In this document: piece by piece, positions 55,009 to 63,566 of the stretch
Numbering within the stretch: position 1 is the stretch's first letter
How the letters are laid out: every line of letters begins with the position of its first letter
Origin: an uncultured Aquimarina sp.
GTDB lineage: Bacteria; Bacteroidota; Bacteroidia; Flavobacteriales; Flavobacteriaceae
Direction of reading: 5' to 3'
Length of the DNA: 64,000 nucleotides
Assembly (NCBI GenBank): GCA_947496355.1
Contig: CANMCO010000016.1
Span: forward strand, 1 to 64,000
The notes under the pieces: model-generated
What the model was told of the DNA's origin: nothing
The model's database searches: none
Seen by the model: only the letters and a program-made list of their open reading frames with translations
Program-made: the position numbers and the translations under genes

Positions 55009-55039
55009 AAAATCCCGACTAATAAGTCGGGATTTTTTT
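55009..55039 (+). terminator. Strong rho-independent terminator after the OmpA-like gene
   Basis: Arms aaaatcccgact (55009-55020) and agtcgggatttt (55025-55036) are exact complements over 12 bases with a four-base loop aata, followed by more T bases. It separates the OmpA-like gene from the biosynthetic cluster. Confidence 0.93.
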
Positions 55040-55067
55040 ATGCCCAAATTTTATGTATCTTCATTTG

Positions 55068-56198
55068 ATGAATACACATTCACACATACTTATTATTGGT
55101 GGGGGATTAGCCGGATTAACATCTGCAATACATTTGGCTAAAAAGGATATTTCGGTTACTCTAATTGAAAAAGATACCTATCCTAAACATAAAGTCTGTG
55201 GAGAATATATTTCTAATGAAGTATTACCATATTTCGATTTTTTGGATATAGACTTGGACGCTATTAAATCAGTAGAAATCTCTAAATTCACTATAAGTAC
55301 ACAAAAAGGGCATACTATTAATAGTCAACTACCGCTTGGTGGATTTGGAATAAGCAGATATACTTTAGATTACTATCTATGGAAAAAAGCAGAAACTTTA
55401 GGAGTAGAATTAATAAATGATCAGGTAATAGATGTACAGTATAGATCAAATGGTTTTAAAATCGTGACTCAACAAAAACGAGTGCTAACAAGTCAGTATG
55501 TTATCGGTGCTTATGGTAAACGTTCTATATTAGATAAGACTCTAAAACGTACTTTTAGCGCTAAAAAATCCCCTTGGTTAGCAGTTAAAGCCCATTACAG
55601 GGCAAAATTTGATACAGATACCGTTGCCCTTCATAATTTTAAAGGAGGGTATTGTGGGCTTTCAAAGGTAGAAAACGATCGTGTAAATGCCTGCTTTCTT
55701 GTTAATTACAAGAGTTTTAAAAAACATAAGGATATTGATACATTTCAAAGAGAAATCATGTTTCAAAACCCACATTTGAAAACTTTTTTTAATGATGCTA
55801 AACTATTATTTGAAAGACCAATTACAATAAGTCAGGTTAATTTTGAAAAAAAGAAACCAGTAGAAAACCACATATTTATGGTAGGGGACTCTGCTGGATT
55901 AATACATCCTCTTTGTGGTAATGGTATGGCTATGGCTATACAGGGGGCACAGATGCTATCCGAGTTATTGATTGACAACCATAATAAAACTTCAGCATTG
56001 ACAAGAAAAGAAATAGAAAAAGTTTATCTTAAGCAATGGCACAAAACTTTCTCCAGAAGATTATATTTTGGGAGATTATTACAGAAAGTATTATTGAATG
56101 ACGACTTACAGTTCTTATCATATAAAATAGCTCATATTTTGCCTTCAATAGTACCAAAAATTATTAAACAAACCCATGGAGATCCTTTAGTATGTTAG
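55068..56198 (+). CDS. FAD-dependent monooxygenase/oxidoreductase of the type III PKS cluster
   Basis: A 376-residue flavoprotein of the PHBH/geranylgeranyl-reductase-like group. The FAD loop is GGGLAGLTSAIHLA, the second motif KHKVCGEYIS is typical for this group, and the C-terminal GDSAGLIHPLCGNGMAMAI binds the ribityl chain. It likely hydroxylates or otherwise oxidises the aromatic or quinone product of the type III PKS, as SrsC does in Streptomyces; that role is an inference. The frame is open from 55053, but ATG 55068 lies directly before the FAD loop and is free of the terminator. It is first in the cluster and overlaps the methyltransferase gene by seven bases. Confidence 0.85.
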   Translation: MNTHSHILIIGGGLAGLTSAIHLAKKDISVTLIEKDTYPKHKVCGEYISNEVLPYFDFLDIDLDAIKSVEISKFTISTQKGHTINSQLPLGGFGISRYTLDYYLWKKAETLGVELINDQVIDVQYRSNGFKIVTQQKRVLTSQYVIGAYGKRSILDKTLKRTFSAKKSPWLAVKAHYRAKFDTDTVALHNFKGGYCGLSKVENDRVNACFLVNYKSFKKHKDIDTFQREIMFQNPHLKTFFNDAKLLFERPITISQVNFEKKKPVENHIFMVGDSAGLIHPLCGNGMAMAIQGAQMLSELLIDNHNKTSALTRKEIEKVYLKQWHKTFSRRLYFGRLLQKVLLNDDLQFLSYKIAHILPSIVPKIIKQTHGDPLVC

Positions 56199-56914
56199 TT
56201 AATTTAAAACATAGAAGTACAGAAAAGGAGATAATGGATGACCCATCTGTGGAAGAAACTGACCTAAAAATAGCTTTATCAGATATTTCTAGAGTTAATA
56301 AAATGTTGGGAGGTAACAATATTACAATACGAGCTGTTCATAAATTGATTAGAGCAACCCACCCTAAAAAAGAAGAATACACCATTATAGATCTTGGATG
56401 CGGTGATGGTGAAATGTTAAGAGCCATTGCTAAATCATTTAGATCAAAAAAAGAAAACGTAAAATTGATAGGCGTTGATTTGAATGAGAAAAGCTTATCT
56501 TATGCAAAAAAATTAAGCACCTCGTATCCAGAAATAACGTTTTCAAAACTAGACCTTTTAGAGATAGAAGATTCTGACCTACCGTGCGATATAGTTATTT
56601 GCACCTTAACGTTACATCACCTTAAATGCGAAGAAATAAAAAAGGTAATGAAAAAATCTATTGAACTTGCCACAATTGGAGTAGTAATAAATGACCTGCA
56701 TAGAAGTAGGGTAGCCTATTATCTTTTTAAATTGTTTAGTTTGTTTTTTATTAGGGGATATATTGCCAAGAATGACGGACTTATTTCTATAAAACGAGGA
56801 TTCAAAAAACAAGAACTAAAAAAGTACGCAGAAGAGCTTCGTCTTAAAAAATACAAGATTGATTGGCAATGGGCATTTCGGTATCGATGGATAGTAGAAA
56901 CCACTCGTGCATAA
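56192..56914 (+). CDS. SAM-dependent methyltransferase of the type III PKS cluster
   Basis: A 240-residue class I methyltransferase with the SAM loop IIDLGCGDGEML, the acidic end of strand 2 in GVDLNEKSL, and a motif near VICTLTLHH. The N-terminal part includes R-S-T-E-K-E-I-M-D-D, common in methyltransferases that sit beside type III PKS genes. It probably methylates a phenolic oxygen or ring carbon of the polyketide; the site is unknown. It overlaps the flavoprotein gene, and the PKS follows 19 bases later, a three-gene arrangement comparable to Streptomyces srsABC in content. Confidence 0.88.
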   Translation: MLVNLKHRSTEKEIMDDPSVEETDLKIALSDISRVNKMLGGNNITIRAVHKLIRATHPKKEEYTIIDLGCGDGEMLRAIAKSFRSKKENVKLIGVDLNEKSLSYAKKLSTSYPEITFSKLDLLEIEDSDLPCDIVICTLTLHHLKCEEIKKVMKKSIELATIGVVINDLHRSRVAYYLFKLFSLFFIRGYIAKNDGLISIKRGFKKQELKKYAEELRLKKYKIDWQWAFRYRWIVETTRA

Positions 56915-56933
56915 ATTAAAAAAGTAAGAAAAT

Positions 56934-57986
56934 TTGGAAGTAAAAATTGCCGCAGTAGCAAAACAACTACCGCAATACATGAGAGAAACTAAAGAAATAT
57001 TACCTTTTGTTTCGAATTGGTTATCAAGTAAAGAAGATCGTTTCAGACGAAAAGTTCTTAAAATTTTTGAAAATGCAGCTGTAGCTCGACGTTATGGCAT
57101 CATGAGTATTGAAGAAGTGTTTTCTGCCACATCATTTGAGCAAAAAAATGATATTTATATCCGTGAGATAAAAAAACTGGGCACATCCGTTCTTCAAAAG
57201 GCAATAAACAAAGTAGATTGGAACCCTAAATCTTTGGATTACATCATTACAGTAAGTTGTACTGGTATTATGATACCATCACTTGATGCTTTTATTATCA
57301 ATGATCTTGGTTTGCGTCAAGACATTATACGACTACCTGTAACAGAAATGGGTTGTGCAGCAGGCGTATCTGGGATTATTTATGCCAAAAATTTTCTCAA
57401 ATCAAATCCAGGTAAACGAGCGGCTGTAATTGCTGTAGAAGCACCTACAGCAACATTTCAGCTAGATGATTTTAGTATGACTAATATGGTTAGCTCTGCA
57501 ATATTTGGTGATGGTGCAGCTTGTACACTACTATCCTCAGAGGAAGATGCAGTAGGTCCAAAAATTATAGGAGATGAAATGTATCATTTTTACGATGCCA
57601 CAACAATGATGGGTTTTAAATTAACAAATGGAGGGTTGCAAATGGTTTTAGATCCAGAAGTTCCAGGAAAAATAGCCGAACATTTTCCTAATGTTATACA
57701 TCCATTTTTAAAGAAATATGACAAAACCATTGAGGAGATAGACCACCTCGTTTTTCATCCGGGTGGGAAAAAAATTGTACAAACCGTAGAAGAGCTCTTT
57801 GGGCATTTAGGTAAGAATATTGATGATACAAAAGAAGTTTTAATGCAGTATGGTAACATGAGCAGTGCTACAGTTTTATATGTGTTAGAGCGTTTCATGG
57901 ATCGACATCCAAAACCAGGAGATACAGGATTAATGCTTAGTTTCGGGCCTGGATTTTCTGCACAACGAATATTGTTAGAATGGTAG
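56934..57986 (+). CDS. Type III polyketide synthase
   Basis: A 350-residue chalcone/stilbene-synthase-fold enzyme. The catalytic triad is intact: C141 in PVTEMGCAAGVSG, H275 in LVFHPGGKK and N308 in QYGNMSSATV; the C-terminal GFGPG-type loop reads LSFGPGFSAQ. It condenses an acyl starter with malonyl-CoA to a pyrone or resorcinol. The start is TTG at 56934, as no ATG fits the family N terminus (KIAAVAKQLP). Among bacterial relatives, alkylresorcinol and alkylpyrone synthases take fatty acyl starters, and the ACP and KS genes of this cluster could deliver one. Confidence 0.94.
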   Translation: MEVKIAAVAKQLPQYMRETKEILPFVSNWLSSKEDRFRRKVLKIFENAAVARRYGIMSIEEVFSATSFEQKNDIYIREIKKLGTSVLQKAINKVDWNPKSLDYIITVSCTGIMIPSLDAFIINDLGLRQDIIRLPVTEMGCAAGVSGIIYAKNFLKSNPGKRAAVIAVEAPTATFQLDDFSMTNMVSSAIFGDGAACTLLSSEEDAVGPKIIGDEMYHFYDATTMMGFKLTNGGLQMVLDPEVPGKIAEHFPNVIHPFLKKYDKTIEEIDHLVFHPGGKKIVQTVEELFGHLGKNIDDTKEVLMQYGNMSSATVLYVLERFMDRHPKPGDTGLMLSFGPGFSAQRILLEW

Positions 57987-58034
57987 TTTGAATTAAAAAA
58001 TTATTAATTTCTGGTGATTCAGAAATCATATAGT

Positions 58035-58826
58035 ATGAATAAGGACTTTAAAAATAAAAATGAGTGGGCTTTAATACTTGGTGGTAGCACAGGCCTTGGG
58101 CTTGCAACTGCCAAAAAATTGGCTTTTCATGGGATGAATATTATGATAGTACATCGCAACCGTAAAGGTGAGTTAGAGCAGATTGAAAATGATTTTAACG
58201 AAATCAAAAGGTTAGGAGTAGAGTTTATGTCTTTTAATGTCGATCTTTTAAAACCCGAAAAACGTGAAGAGGTTATTCTTATAATCAAGAAAAATATAAA
58301 TAGCGGATGCATAAAAACACTAATACACAGTGTTGCTAAGGGAAATCTGAAACCAATGACAGATGCAGAACATATATTGAAAAACAACGATTTTCATCTT
58401 ACTATTGATGCCATGGCAATAAGTTTATATGATTGGGTAAAATCTGTTTTCGACTCTCAATTATTTGCTAATGACACACGGGTTATATCTTTTACCAGTG
58501 AAGGAAATAAAAAAGCATGGAAGAATTATGCCGCTGTTTCTGCTGCAAAAGTAGCTTTAGAGGCTATTACAAGAAGTATGGCTCTAGAATTTGCTCCGTA
58601 CGGAATTAGAGCTAATTGTTTACAACCTGGAGCCGTAGATACCCAATCATTGAGAATGATTCCGGGCTATGAAAAAATTATAGAGCATAGTGTAGAACGT
58701 AATCCTTTTAATCGCATAACCACTGCACAAGACGTTGCCAATGCAGCTTATCTATTATGCAAGGATGAAGCTTCTTGGATTAATGGTTGTGTGATTCCTG
58801 TAAATGGAGGTGAGCATTTGAATTAA
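58035..58826 (+). CDS. SDR enoyl-ACP reductase-like protein (FabI/FabL type)
   Basis: A 263-residue short-chain dehydrogenase. The NAD(P) loop is GGSTGLGLA, and the active site is Y-A-A-V-S-A-A-K with six residues between Tyr and Lys. That spacing marks enoyl-ACP reductases of the FabI/FabL kind rather than ketoreductases (Y-x-x-x-K). The tail RANCLQPGAVDTQ and GCVIPVNGGEHL is standard. The frame opens with GTG at 58014; ATG 58035 is preferred. It would reduce the enoyl intermediate of the cluster's own acyl chain. No separate ketoreductase is in the cluster, so FabG from the housekeeping pathway must help. Confidence 0.85.
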   Translation: MNKDFKNKNEWALILGGSTGLGLATAKKLAFHGMNIMIVHRNRKGELEQIENDFNEIKRLGVEFMSFNVDLLKPEKREEVILIIKKNINSGCIKTLIHSVAKGNLKPMTDAEHILKNNDFHLTIDAMAISLYDWVKSVFDSQLFANDTRVISFTSEGNKKAWKNYAAVSAAKVALEAITRSMALEFAPYGIRANCLQPGAVDTQSLRMIPGYEKIIEHSVERNPFNRITTAQDVANAAYLLCKDEASWINGCVIPVNGGEHLN

Positions 58827-58843
58827 TTATTTAACTAAATACT

Positions 58844-59332
58844 ATGAAAAATTTAATTTTCTTTTGTTTTCCTTTGATAATATATGCTGCTATATCTTGT
58901 AAGGAAGATAATAGTACAGCCGAAAACAACACACCAGATATCGGAAACGACGCAGTAGCTGAGATCGTTAGTGTTTCATTTACAGGTGAGGAAAATAAAT
59001 ATTCGTTTAATGTAGGTGTTAAAAGCCCAGATACAGGATGTAATCAATATGCAGATTGGTGGGAAATCATTTCTCCAGAAGGGGAATTATTGTATAGAAG
59101 AATTTTAGGTCATAGTCATGTAAACGAGCAGCCTTTTGTGAGATCAGGAGGTCCGGTTACGATTACAAAAGATCAAATTGTATATATACGAGCTCATATG
59201 AACACAAGCGGATATAGTGATAAAGTATTTAAAGGAAGTCCAGAAAATGGTTTTCAAAAAAGTACTCTAGATAAAACTTTTGCAAGCCCATTAGCAACCC
59301 AACAACCACTACCAAGTGGATGTGCATTTTAA
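58844..59332 (+). CDS. Small lipoprotein inside the biosynthetic cluster
   Basis: A 162-residue lipoprotein: the signal peptide ends A-I-S-C near residue 19, followed by an acidic linker. The rest forms a beta-sandwich-like stretch with VSFTGEENKYSFNVGVKSP, a Cys in D-T-G-C-N-Q-Y-A-D-W-W, R-A-H-M-N-T-S-G-Y-S-D and a closing Cys three residues before the end. I know no family for it. It lies between the reductase and dehydratase genes with gaps of 17 and 11 bases, so it is translated with the biosynthetic enzymes; a role in moving or holding the product in the envelope is possible but unproven. Confidence 0.7.
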   Translation: MKNLIFFCFPLIIYAAISCKEDNSTAENNTPDIGNDAVAEIVSVSFTGEENKYSFNVGVKSPDTGCNQYADWWEIISPEGELLYRRILGHSHVNEQPFVRSGGPVTITKDQIVYIRAHMNTSGYSDKVFKGSPENGFQKSTLDKTFASPLATQQPLPSGCAF

Positions 59333-59343
59333 AAACATAAATT

Positions 59344-59781
59344 TTGATTAGACCAGATATTATAAAAGAATTACCCTATACCAAACCGTTTTTGTTTGTT
59401 GATGAAATTCTTGAGTTGGATAATGACCACATTAAAGGTAGCTATAGGTTTAGGGATGATGAATATTTCTATGAAGGTCATTTTAAGGATAATCCTGTTA
59501 CTCCTGGAGTTATTCTTACTGAATGTATGGCCCAAATAGGAATGGCATGTTTCGGCATTTATCTTCTTGGTGACAATTGGGATCAAAATAAAATTGCGGT
59601 AGCAATGACTAGTACCGAAATGAATTTCTATAAACCCGTTTTTCCTGGAGAAAAAGTATCTGTGGTATCAGAAAAGGTATATTTCAGATTTAATAAACTC
59701 AAATGCAATGTGACCATGTATAATTCTGATGGGATTGTGGTTGCAAAAGGCATAGTGGCCGGTGTTGCATTCAAAAAATAA
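59344..59781 (+). CDS. FabZ-like 3-hydroxyacyl-ACP dehydratase
   Basis: A 145-residue hot-dog-fold protein. The active site is EGHFKDNPVTPGVILTECMAQ with H46 and E60, the FabZ/FabA signature. It starts with TTG at 59344, directly at the family N terminus (IRPDIIKELPYTKPFLFVD). It should dehydrate the 3-hydroxyacyl-ACP made in the cluster. Some relatives act in aryl polyene or related lipid pathways, so the substrate could be an unusual acyl chain. Confidence 0.9.
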   Translation: MIRPDIIKELPYTKPFLFVDEILELDNDHIKGSYRFRDDEYFYEGHFKDNPVTPGVILTECMAQIGMACFGIYLLGDNWDQNKIAVAMTSTEMNFYKPVFPGEKVSVVSEKVYFRFNKLKCNVTMYNSDGIVVAKGIVAGVAFKK

Positions 59782-59791
59782 CAAAAACAAT

Positions 59792-60691
59792 ATGAGCATA
59801 GGGTATTCACTAGTAAAATTAGTACTTAAACTAAAGGGCGAGAAGCGATCTTGGTCTCAGGATCCTATCGATTATAAAAAGAAAAGAAAACAGAATATCC
59901 TTCGTCCTAATAAGTGGTTATTATCTGGAAGCACATTTGAGACTAAAAAAATAAAAGAGACTTTAATAACCAGTATTATCCCAAAAAATAAAAATACAAA
60001 TCTATTGCTATTTTACTGCCATGGCGGAGCCTTCGTGTATGGTCCAACGAGAGAGAATTGGATAGCGATTTCAAAAATTGCTAGGGCCACAAAATCTACA
60101 GCATGGATGGTAGATTACCCCAAAGCGCCAGAATACAAAATAAAAGAGGTAACAGATAATGTGTTTAATGCTTATCTCGAGGCAATAAAGGAATATGACC
60201 CTTCTAAAATTATCCTTTTGGGAGATTCTGCAGGTGGAAACTTAATTTTGACACTTACTCAACGGTTATTAAAAGAAAAGATTGAGCTTCCAAATCGATT
60301 AATCCCTATCTCACCATTAATAGATGCATCTCTTTCCAATCCCAAGATTAAAGAAATGGATCCCTTAGATCTTATATTAAGTTATAATGGTGTATCCTCT
60401 GCTAAAAAAATGTTATTGGGAGATGTACCATTAACCGATACATTGATTTCCCCTATCTATGGGTCACTTAAGAACTTCCCTCCGGTACATCTGTTTAGTT
60501 CAGAATACGACATTTTTACACCAGATCAGGAATTATTTATGGATAAAGCCAAACAAGAGGGAGTAGACATCGAGTTAATTATTGGAAAAAATATGCCACA
60601 TGTATGGCCAATACTACCTATAATGCCAGAGGCTAAAAAAGGAAGGCAGAAAATAATTTCAATTATTAATTCTGCTAATGGTCATGAATAA
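59792..60691 (+). CDS. Alpha/beta hydrolase (hormone-sensitive lipase family)
   Basis: A 299-residue alpha/beta hydrolase with the oxyanion motif H-G-G-A in FYCHGGAFVYG, the nucleophile Ser in GDSAGGN, and a later Asp and His (SSEYDIFTPDQE, MPHVWPILP) completing the triad. It resembles the HSL esterase group. In the cluster it could release the chain from ACP, edit wrong starters, or cleave an ester in the final product. The frame is open from 59762; ATG 59792 is chosen because the earlier codons lie within the dehydratase gene. It overlaps the ketosynthase gene by eight bases. Confidence 0.85.
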   Translation: MSIGYSLVKLVLKLKGEKRSWSQDPIDYKKKRKQNILRPNKWLLSGSTFETKKIKETLITSIIPKNKNTNLLLFYCHGGAFVYGPTRENWIAISKIARATKSTAWMVDYPKAPEYKIKEVTDNVFNAYLEAIKEYDPSKIILLGDSAGGNLILTLTQRLLKEKIELPNRLIPISPLIDASLSNPKIKEMDPLDLILSYNGVSSAKKMLLGDVPLTDTLISPIYGSLKNFPPVHLFSSEYDIFTPDQELFMDKAKQEGVDIELIIGKNMPHVWPILPIMPEAKKGRQKIISIINSANGHE

Positions 60692-61958
60692 ACGACGTGT
60701 GGTTATAACAGGTTTAGGTGTTGTTTCTCCAAATGGAATGAACGTTTCAGATTTTAATGTAGCTATTCAGAATGGTACTAGCGGAGTGAAGTATGTTGAA
60801 GAGTTGAATAGATTAAATTTTTCATGTCAAATAGCTGGTTATCCAGTATATAAAAAAGATTATTTAAATAATTACTTTAACTCAATTCAGTTACGTGGTT
60901 TGAATGCATCTGGCATGGAGTATGGTGTAATAGCTGGCCTTGATGCATGGAGAAATGCCGGATTACCAGTAAACGATTCCGACACTCCGTTATGGTATGC
61001 AGGGGTAATATTTGGCACGGGAATTTTGGGAGTGGATAAATTTAGAGAAGCTATTCACAAAGTTGATGAAGGTAAAGTAAGACGATTAGGCAGTAATACC
61101 GTTATCCAAACTATGGCAAGCGGGATTAGTGCTTTTTTAGGAGGAATGTTGGGTTGCGGAAATGTTGTAACCACCAATTCCTCGGCGTGTAGTACAGGTA
61201 CCGAAGCTATATTAATGGCGTATGATCGAATTGCTGCCGGAAATGCCGATATTATTCTGACTGGAAGCACTAGTGATGGTGGGCCATATGTGTGGGGTGG
61301 ATTTGACGCCATGCGTATTTTGCCGTATAAGTATAATGACAATCCTACTCAAGCCTCTAGACCCATGAGTACTACGGCTAGCGGTTTTGTGCCAGGCAGT
61401 GGAGCAGGGGCTTTAGTTATAGAAAGCCTGGAGAGTGCCCAAGAAAGAGGAGCAGACATCTATGCAGAAATTCTTGGAGGTAATGTAAACAGTGGTGGTC
61501 AGCGAAATGGAGGGAGTATGACAGCTCCAAATAGCGAAGCAGTACAACAATGCATTAAAAAAGCAATACACAACGCAGAAATACAAGCTAATGATATTGA
61601 TGCAATTAATGGTCACTTGACCGCTACAACCAAGGATAGTACAGAAATACAAAACTGGTGCGAAGCTCTGAATAGAAAAGGAACCAATTTCCCATATATA
61701 AACTCACTAAAAAGCATGATTGGCCATTGCCTCGCGGCTTCTGGCAGTATAGAAAGTGTTGCAACGATTCTTCAGCTAAAGGAGAATTTTATTTTTGGTA
61801 ATATTAATTGTGATGATCTACATCCGGATATCGCCGCATTGATTGCTAGGGATAAAGTCCCAACAAAAACACTTGATTTTTCTCCAAATATTATTGCAAA
61901 AGCAAGTTTTGGATTTGGCGATGTAAATGCTTGTGTTATCTTTAAGAAATATAGATGA
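60684..61958 (+). CDS. FabF-like beta-ketoacyl-ACP synthase
   Basis: A 424-residue condensing enzyme of the KAS II type, with C169 in TNSSACSTGTEA, H311 in INGHLTATTKDSTE, and K343 and H348 in SLKSMIGHCLA. The catalytic residues are complete, and no chain-length-factor partner gene is next to it, so it works alone as in fatty-acid synthesis. In the usual FabF the His after the active-site loop reads N-x-H-G/A-T; here it is N-G-H-L-T-A-T, a change seen in secondary-metabolite KS enzymes. It could extend a starter for the type III PKS or for a side chain. Confidence 0.9.
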   Translation: MNKRRVVITGLGVVSPNGMNVSDFNVAIQNGTSGVKYVEELNRLNFSCQIAGYPVYKKDYLNNYFNSIQLRGLNASGMEYGVIAGLDAWRNAGLPVNDSDTPLWYAGVIFGTGILGVDKFREAIHKVDEGKVRRLGSNTVIQTMASGISAFLGGMLGCGNVVTTNSSACSTGTEAILMAYDRIAAGNADIILTGSTSDGGPYVWGGFDAMRILPYKYNDNPTQASRPMSTTASGFVPGSGAGALVIESLESAQERGADIYAEILGGNVNSGGQRNGGSMTAPNSEAVQQCIKKAIHNAEIQANDIDAINGHLTATTKDSTEIQNWCEALNRKGTNFPYINSLKSMIGHCLAASGSIESVATILQLKENFIFGNINCDDLHPDIAALIARDKVPTKTLDFSPNIIAKASFGFGDVNACVIFKKYR

Positions 61959-61998
61959 TTTATTTTAGACTATTTGATAACCATTAAAGCTAATCATT

Positions 61999-62628
61999 AT
62001 GAATACCACACTTTGGATATCTTTTATAGGTACAGTTATAGTAATTGGTGTGACTCCAGGCCCCAGTGTTTTACTAGCGTCTGCAAATAGCATGTCTTAT
62101 GGAGCTAAAAAGACTATCGGAACCATATTAGGAGACTTATCAGCAAATTCTATACAAATAATTCTATCTTCTTTAGGGTTAGCATCAATAGTAATTTCCT
62201 CAGGAGAAGTTTTTAGCCTTATAAAATGGATTGGAGTTGGATATCTGATCTATATGGGATTAGTCAAAATAATTTCGGCTCCTAAAATCGGAGAATTCAA
62301 AAAGAAGAATCAAGAGAAAAGCTTTTTAAAACTCTATAGTGAAGGTTTTTTTATGTCTGCATCAAATCCAAAAGCTATTGTGTTTTTTGCCGCACTTTTT
62401 CCTTTATTTATTGATCAAACTTTAGCATTTGTTCCGCAAGTTATAATTCTTGGGATAACATATTTAGCAATTGATGGAATCTGCCTATTCGTATATGTTA
62501 GATTTGCATCAAGATTAAAGCGGTACCTTGAAAACAAAGAAAAAATCCATTTACAAAATAGAATTATAGGATCCCTGTTGATTTTTAGTGGTTTAATGCT
62601 ATCCATGGTAAGACGCACTAATAATTAA
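61999..62628 (+). CDS. LysE-family exporter
   Basis: A 209-residue inner-membrane protein with about six helices and the LysE/RhtB signature TPGPSVLLASANSMSYGAKKT near residues 20-40, and SASNPKAIVFFAALFPLFI around 120. It exports amino acids or similar small molecules. Its place between the ketosynthase and ACP genes suggests it may carry a precursor or product of the cluster, but the gap of 40 bases also allows a separate role. Confidence 0.88.
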   Translation: MNTTLWISFIGTVIVIGVTPGPSVLLASANSMSYGAKKTIGTILGDLSANSIQIILSSLGLASIVISSGEVFSLIKWIGVGYLIYMGLVKIISAPKIGEFKKKNQEKSFLKLYSEGFFMSASNPKAIVFFAALFPLFIDQTLAFVPQVIILGITYLAIDGICLFVYVRFASRLKRYLENKEKIHLQNRIIGSLLIFSGLMLSMVRRTNN

Positions 62629-62692
62629 ATGAAAAACAGATATCCTACAATAAGTAACCAATAATTGAAGAATTTAAACTCTAAAACTAAAT

Positions 62693-62947
62693 ATGAATAA
62701 AGAAGAATTGCTTTCAAAATTAAAAACCATCATTTCACCTTATGTACAGAATCAAAAGGGACTCAATAATCTTTCAGAAGACACTGACTTCATCAAAGAT
62801 TTGGAGATTAATTCAGCGAATTTAGTTGATGTCGTACTTGATGTAGAAGACGAATTTGATATCGAAATTGATAACGATTCGATGGAAAAAATGCTTACCG
62901 TAAAAGCTTCAATAACGGTTATTGAAGAGAAATTAGCTGCAAAATGA
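62693..62947 (+). CDS. Acyl carrier protein
   Basis: An 84-residue acidic four-helix acyl carrier protein. The phosphopantetheine serine is S41 in DLEINSANLVD, which differs from the usual D-S-L/M of fatty-acid ACPs (here N-S-A), as in secondary-metabolite ACPs. It is directly followed, with a four-base ATGA overlap, by the phosphopantetheinyl transferase that would charge it, so the two are translated together. It is the only ACP seen in the cluster. Confidence 0.94.
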   Translation: MNKEELLSKLKTIISPYVQNQKGLNNLSEDTDFIKDLEINSANLVDVVLDVEDEFDIEIDNDSMEKMLTVKASITVIEEKLAAK

Positions 62948-63486
62948 TTGGTAATGATATTGTAGACCTTCAGTTTGCCAGTTATCAAAGTAATTGGCAG
63001 CGTAAGGGTTGGTTGCAAAAAATCTTTACTACAGCCGAACAACAACACATTCACAATTCTGAAAATCCTAACCGTATGGTATGGAAGTTATGGAGTATGA
63101 AAGAAGCTACATACAAGGTGCACCAAAGCTATTTATCACACGCCCCCAGGTACAATCCATTAGACTTTCATTGTTCGCTAAACGGAAATGTATACATTCA
63201 CAATCATATATATGGTGTAAAAACAGAAACCACAAAAGAATATGTACATAGTGTTGCAATGCAATATGATGTCAATTACGATTCTAAAATAATGCAAAAA
63301 GGTGAAGACCTAAAACTTAGATTAAAACAAACATTAGCTGAAAAAGTTGATATCAACATATCAAACATAACAATAGAAAAAGATAAGAATAGAATACCTC
63401 GTATATATATAGATAAAAAGGAGACAAATATTGGTATATCCTTGACACATCATGGTGAATATTCGGCCTTTGTTATTGAATACTAA
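62944..63486 (+). CDS. 4'-phosphopantetheinyl transferase
   Basis: A 180-residue transferase that loads phosphopantetheine onto the ACP. The start MIGNDIVDLQ carries the first metal-binding Asp, and the second motif W-S-M-K-E-A-T-Y-K holds the catalytic Glu and Lys. At 180 residues and with an AcpS-like I-G-N-D-I-V-D start it is short compared with Sfp-type enzymes (about 220). Overlapping the ACP gene by four bases, it is likely specific to that ACP. It is the last gene of the cluster; the M16 gene begins 80 bases later. Confidence 0.9.
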   Translation: MIGNDIVDLQFASYQSNWQRKGWLQKIFTTAEQQHIHNSENPNRMVWKLWSMKEATYKVHQSYLSHAPRYNPLDFHCSLNGNVYIHNHIYGVKTETTKEYVHSVAMQYDVNYDSKIMQKGEDLKLRLKQTLAEKVDINISNITIEKDKNRIPRIYIDKKETNIGISLTHHGEYSAFVIEY

Positions 63487-63526
63487 TTTTACCAAGACTT
63501 TATGAAATTCTTGTTACATGTTTTCA

Positions 63527-63534
63527 TATTTTTG
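63527..63534 (+). promoter_or_regulatory. Possible -7 box (TATTTTTG) of the M16 gene
   Basis: A TAnnTTTG octamer lies 33 bases before the ATG at 63567. No proper TTTG partner is found at the usual spacing, so it is weak. Confidence 0.3.
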
Positions 63535-63566
63535 GTTTTCAACTAATTAAAATAATTATATACAAC

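Noticed and set aside
55068..63486. Dialkylresorcinol/flexirubin (darAB) or aryl polyene cluster
   Set aside because: No DarA/DarB-type aromatase and ketosynthase III pair, no ammonia lyase and no chain-length factor are present; a type III PKS is the central enzyme instead.
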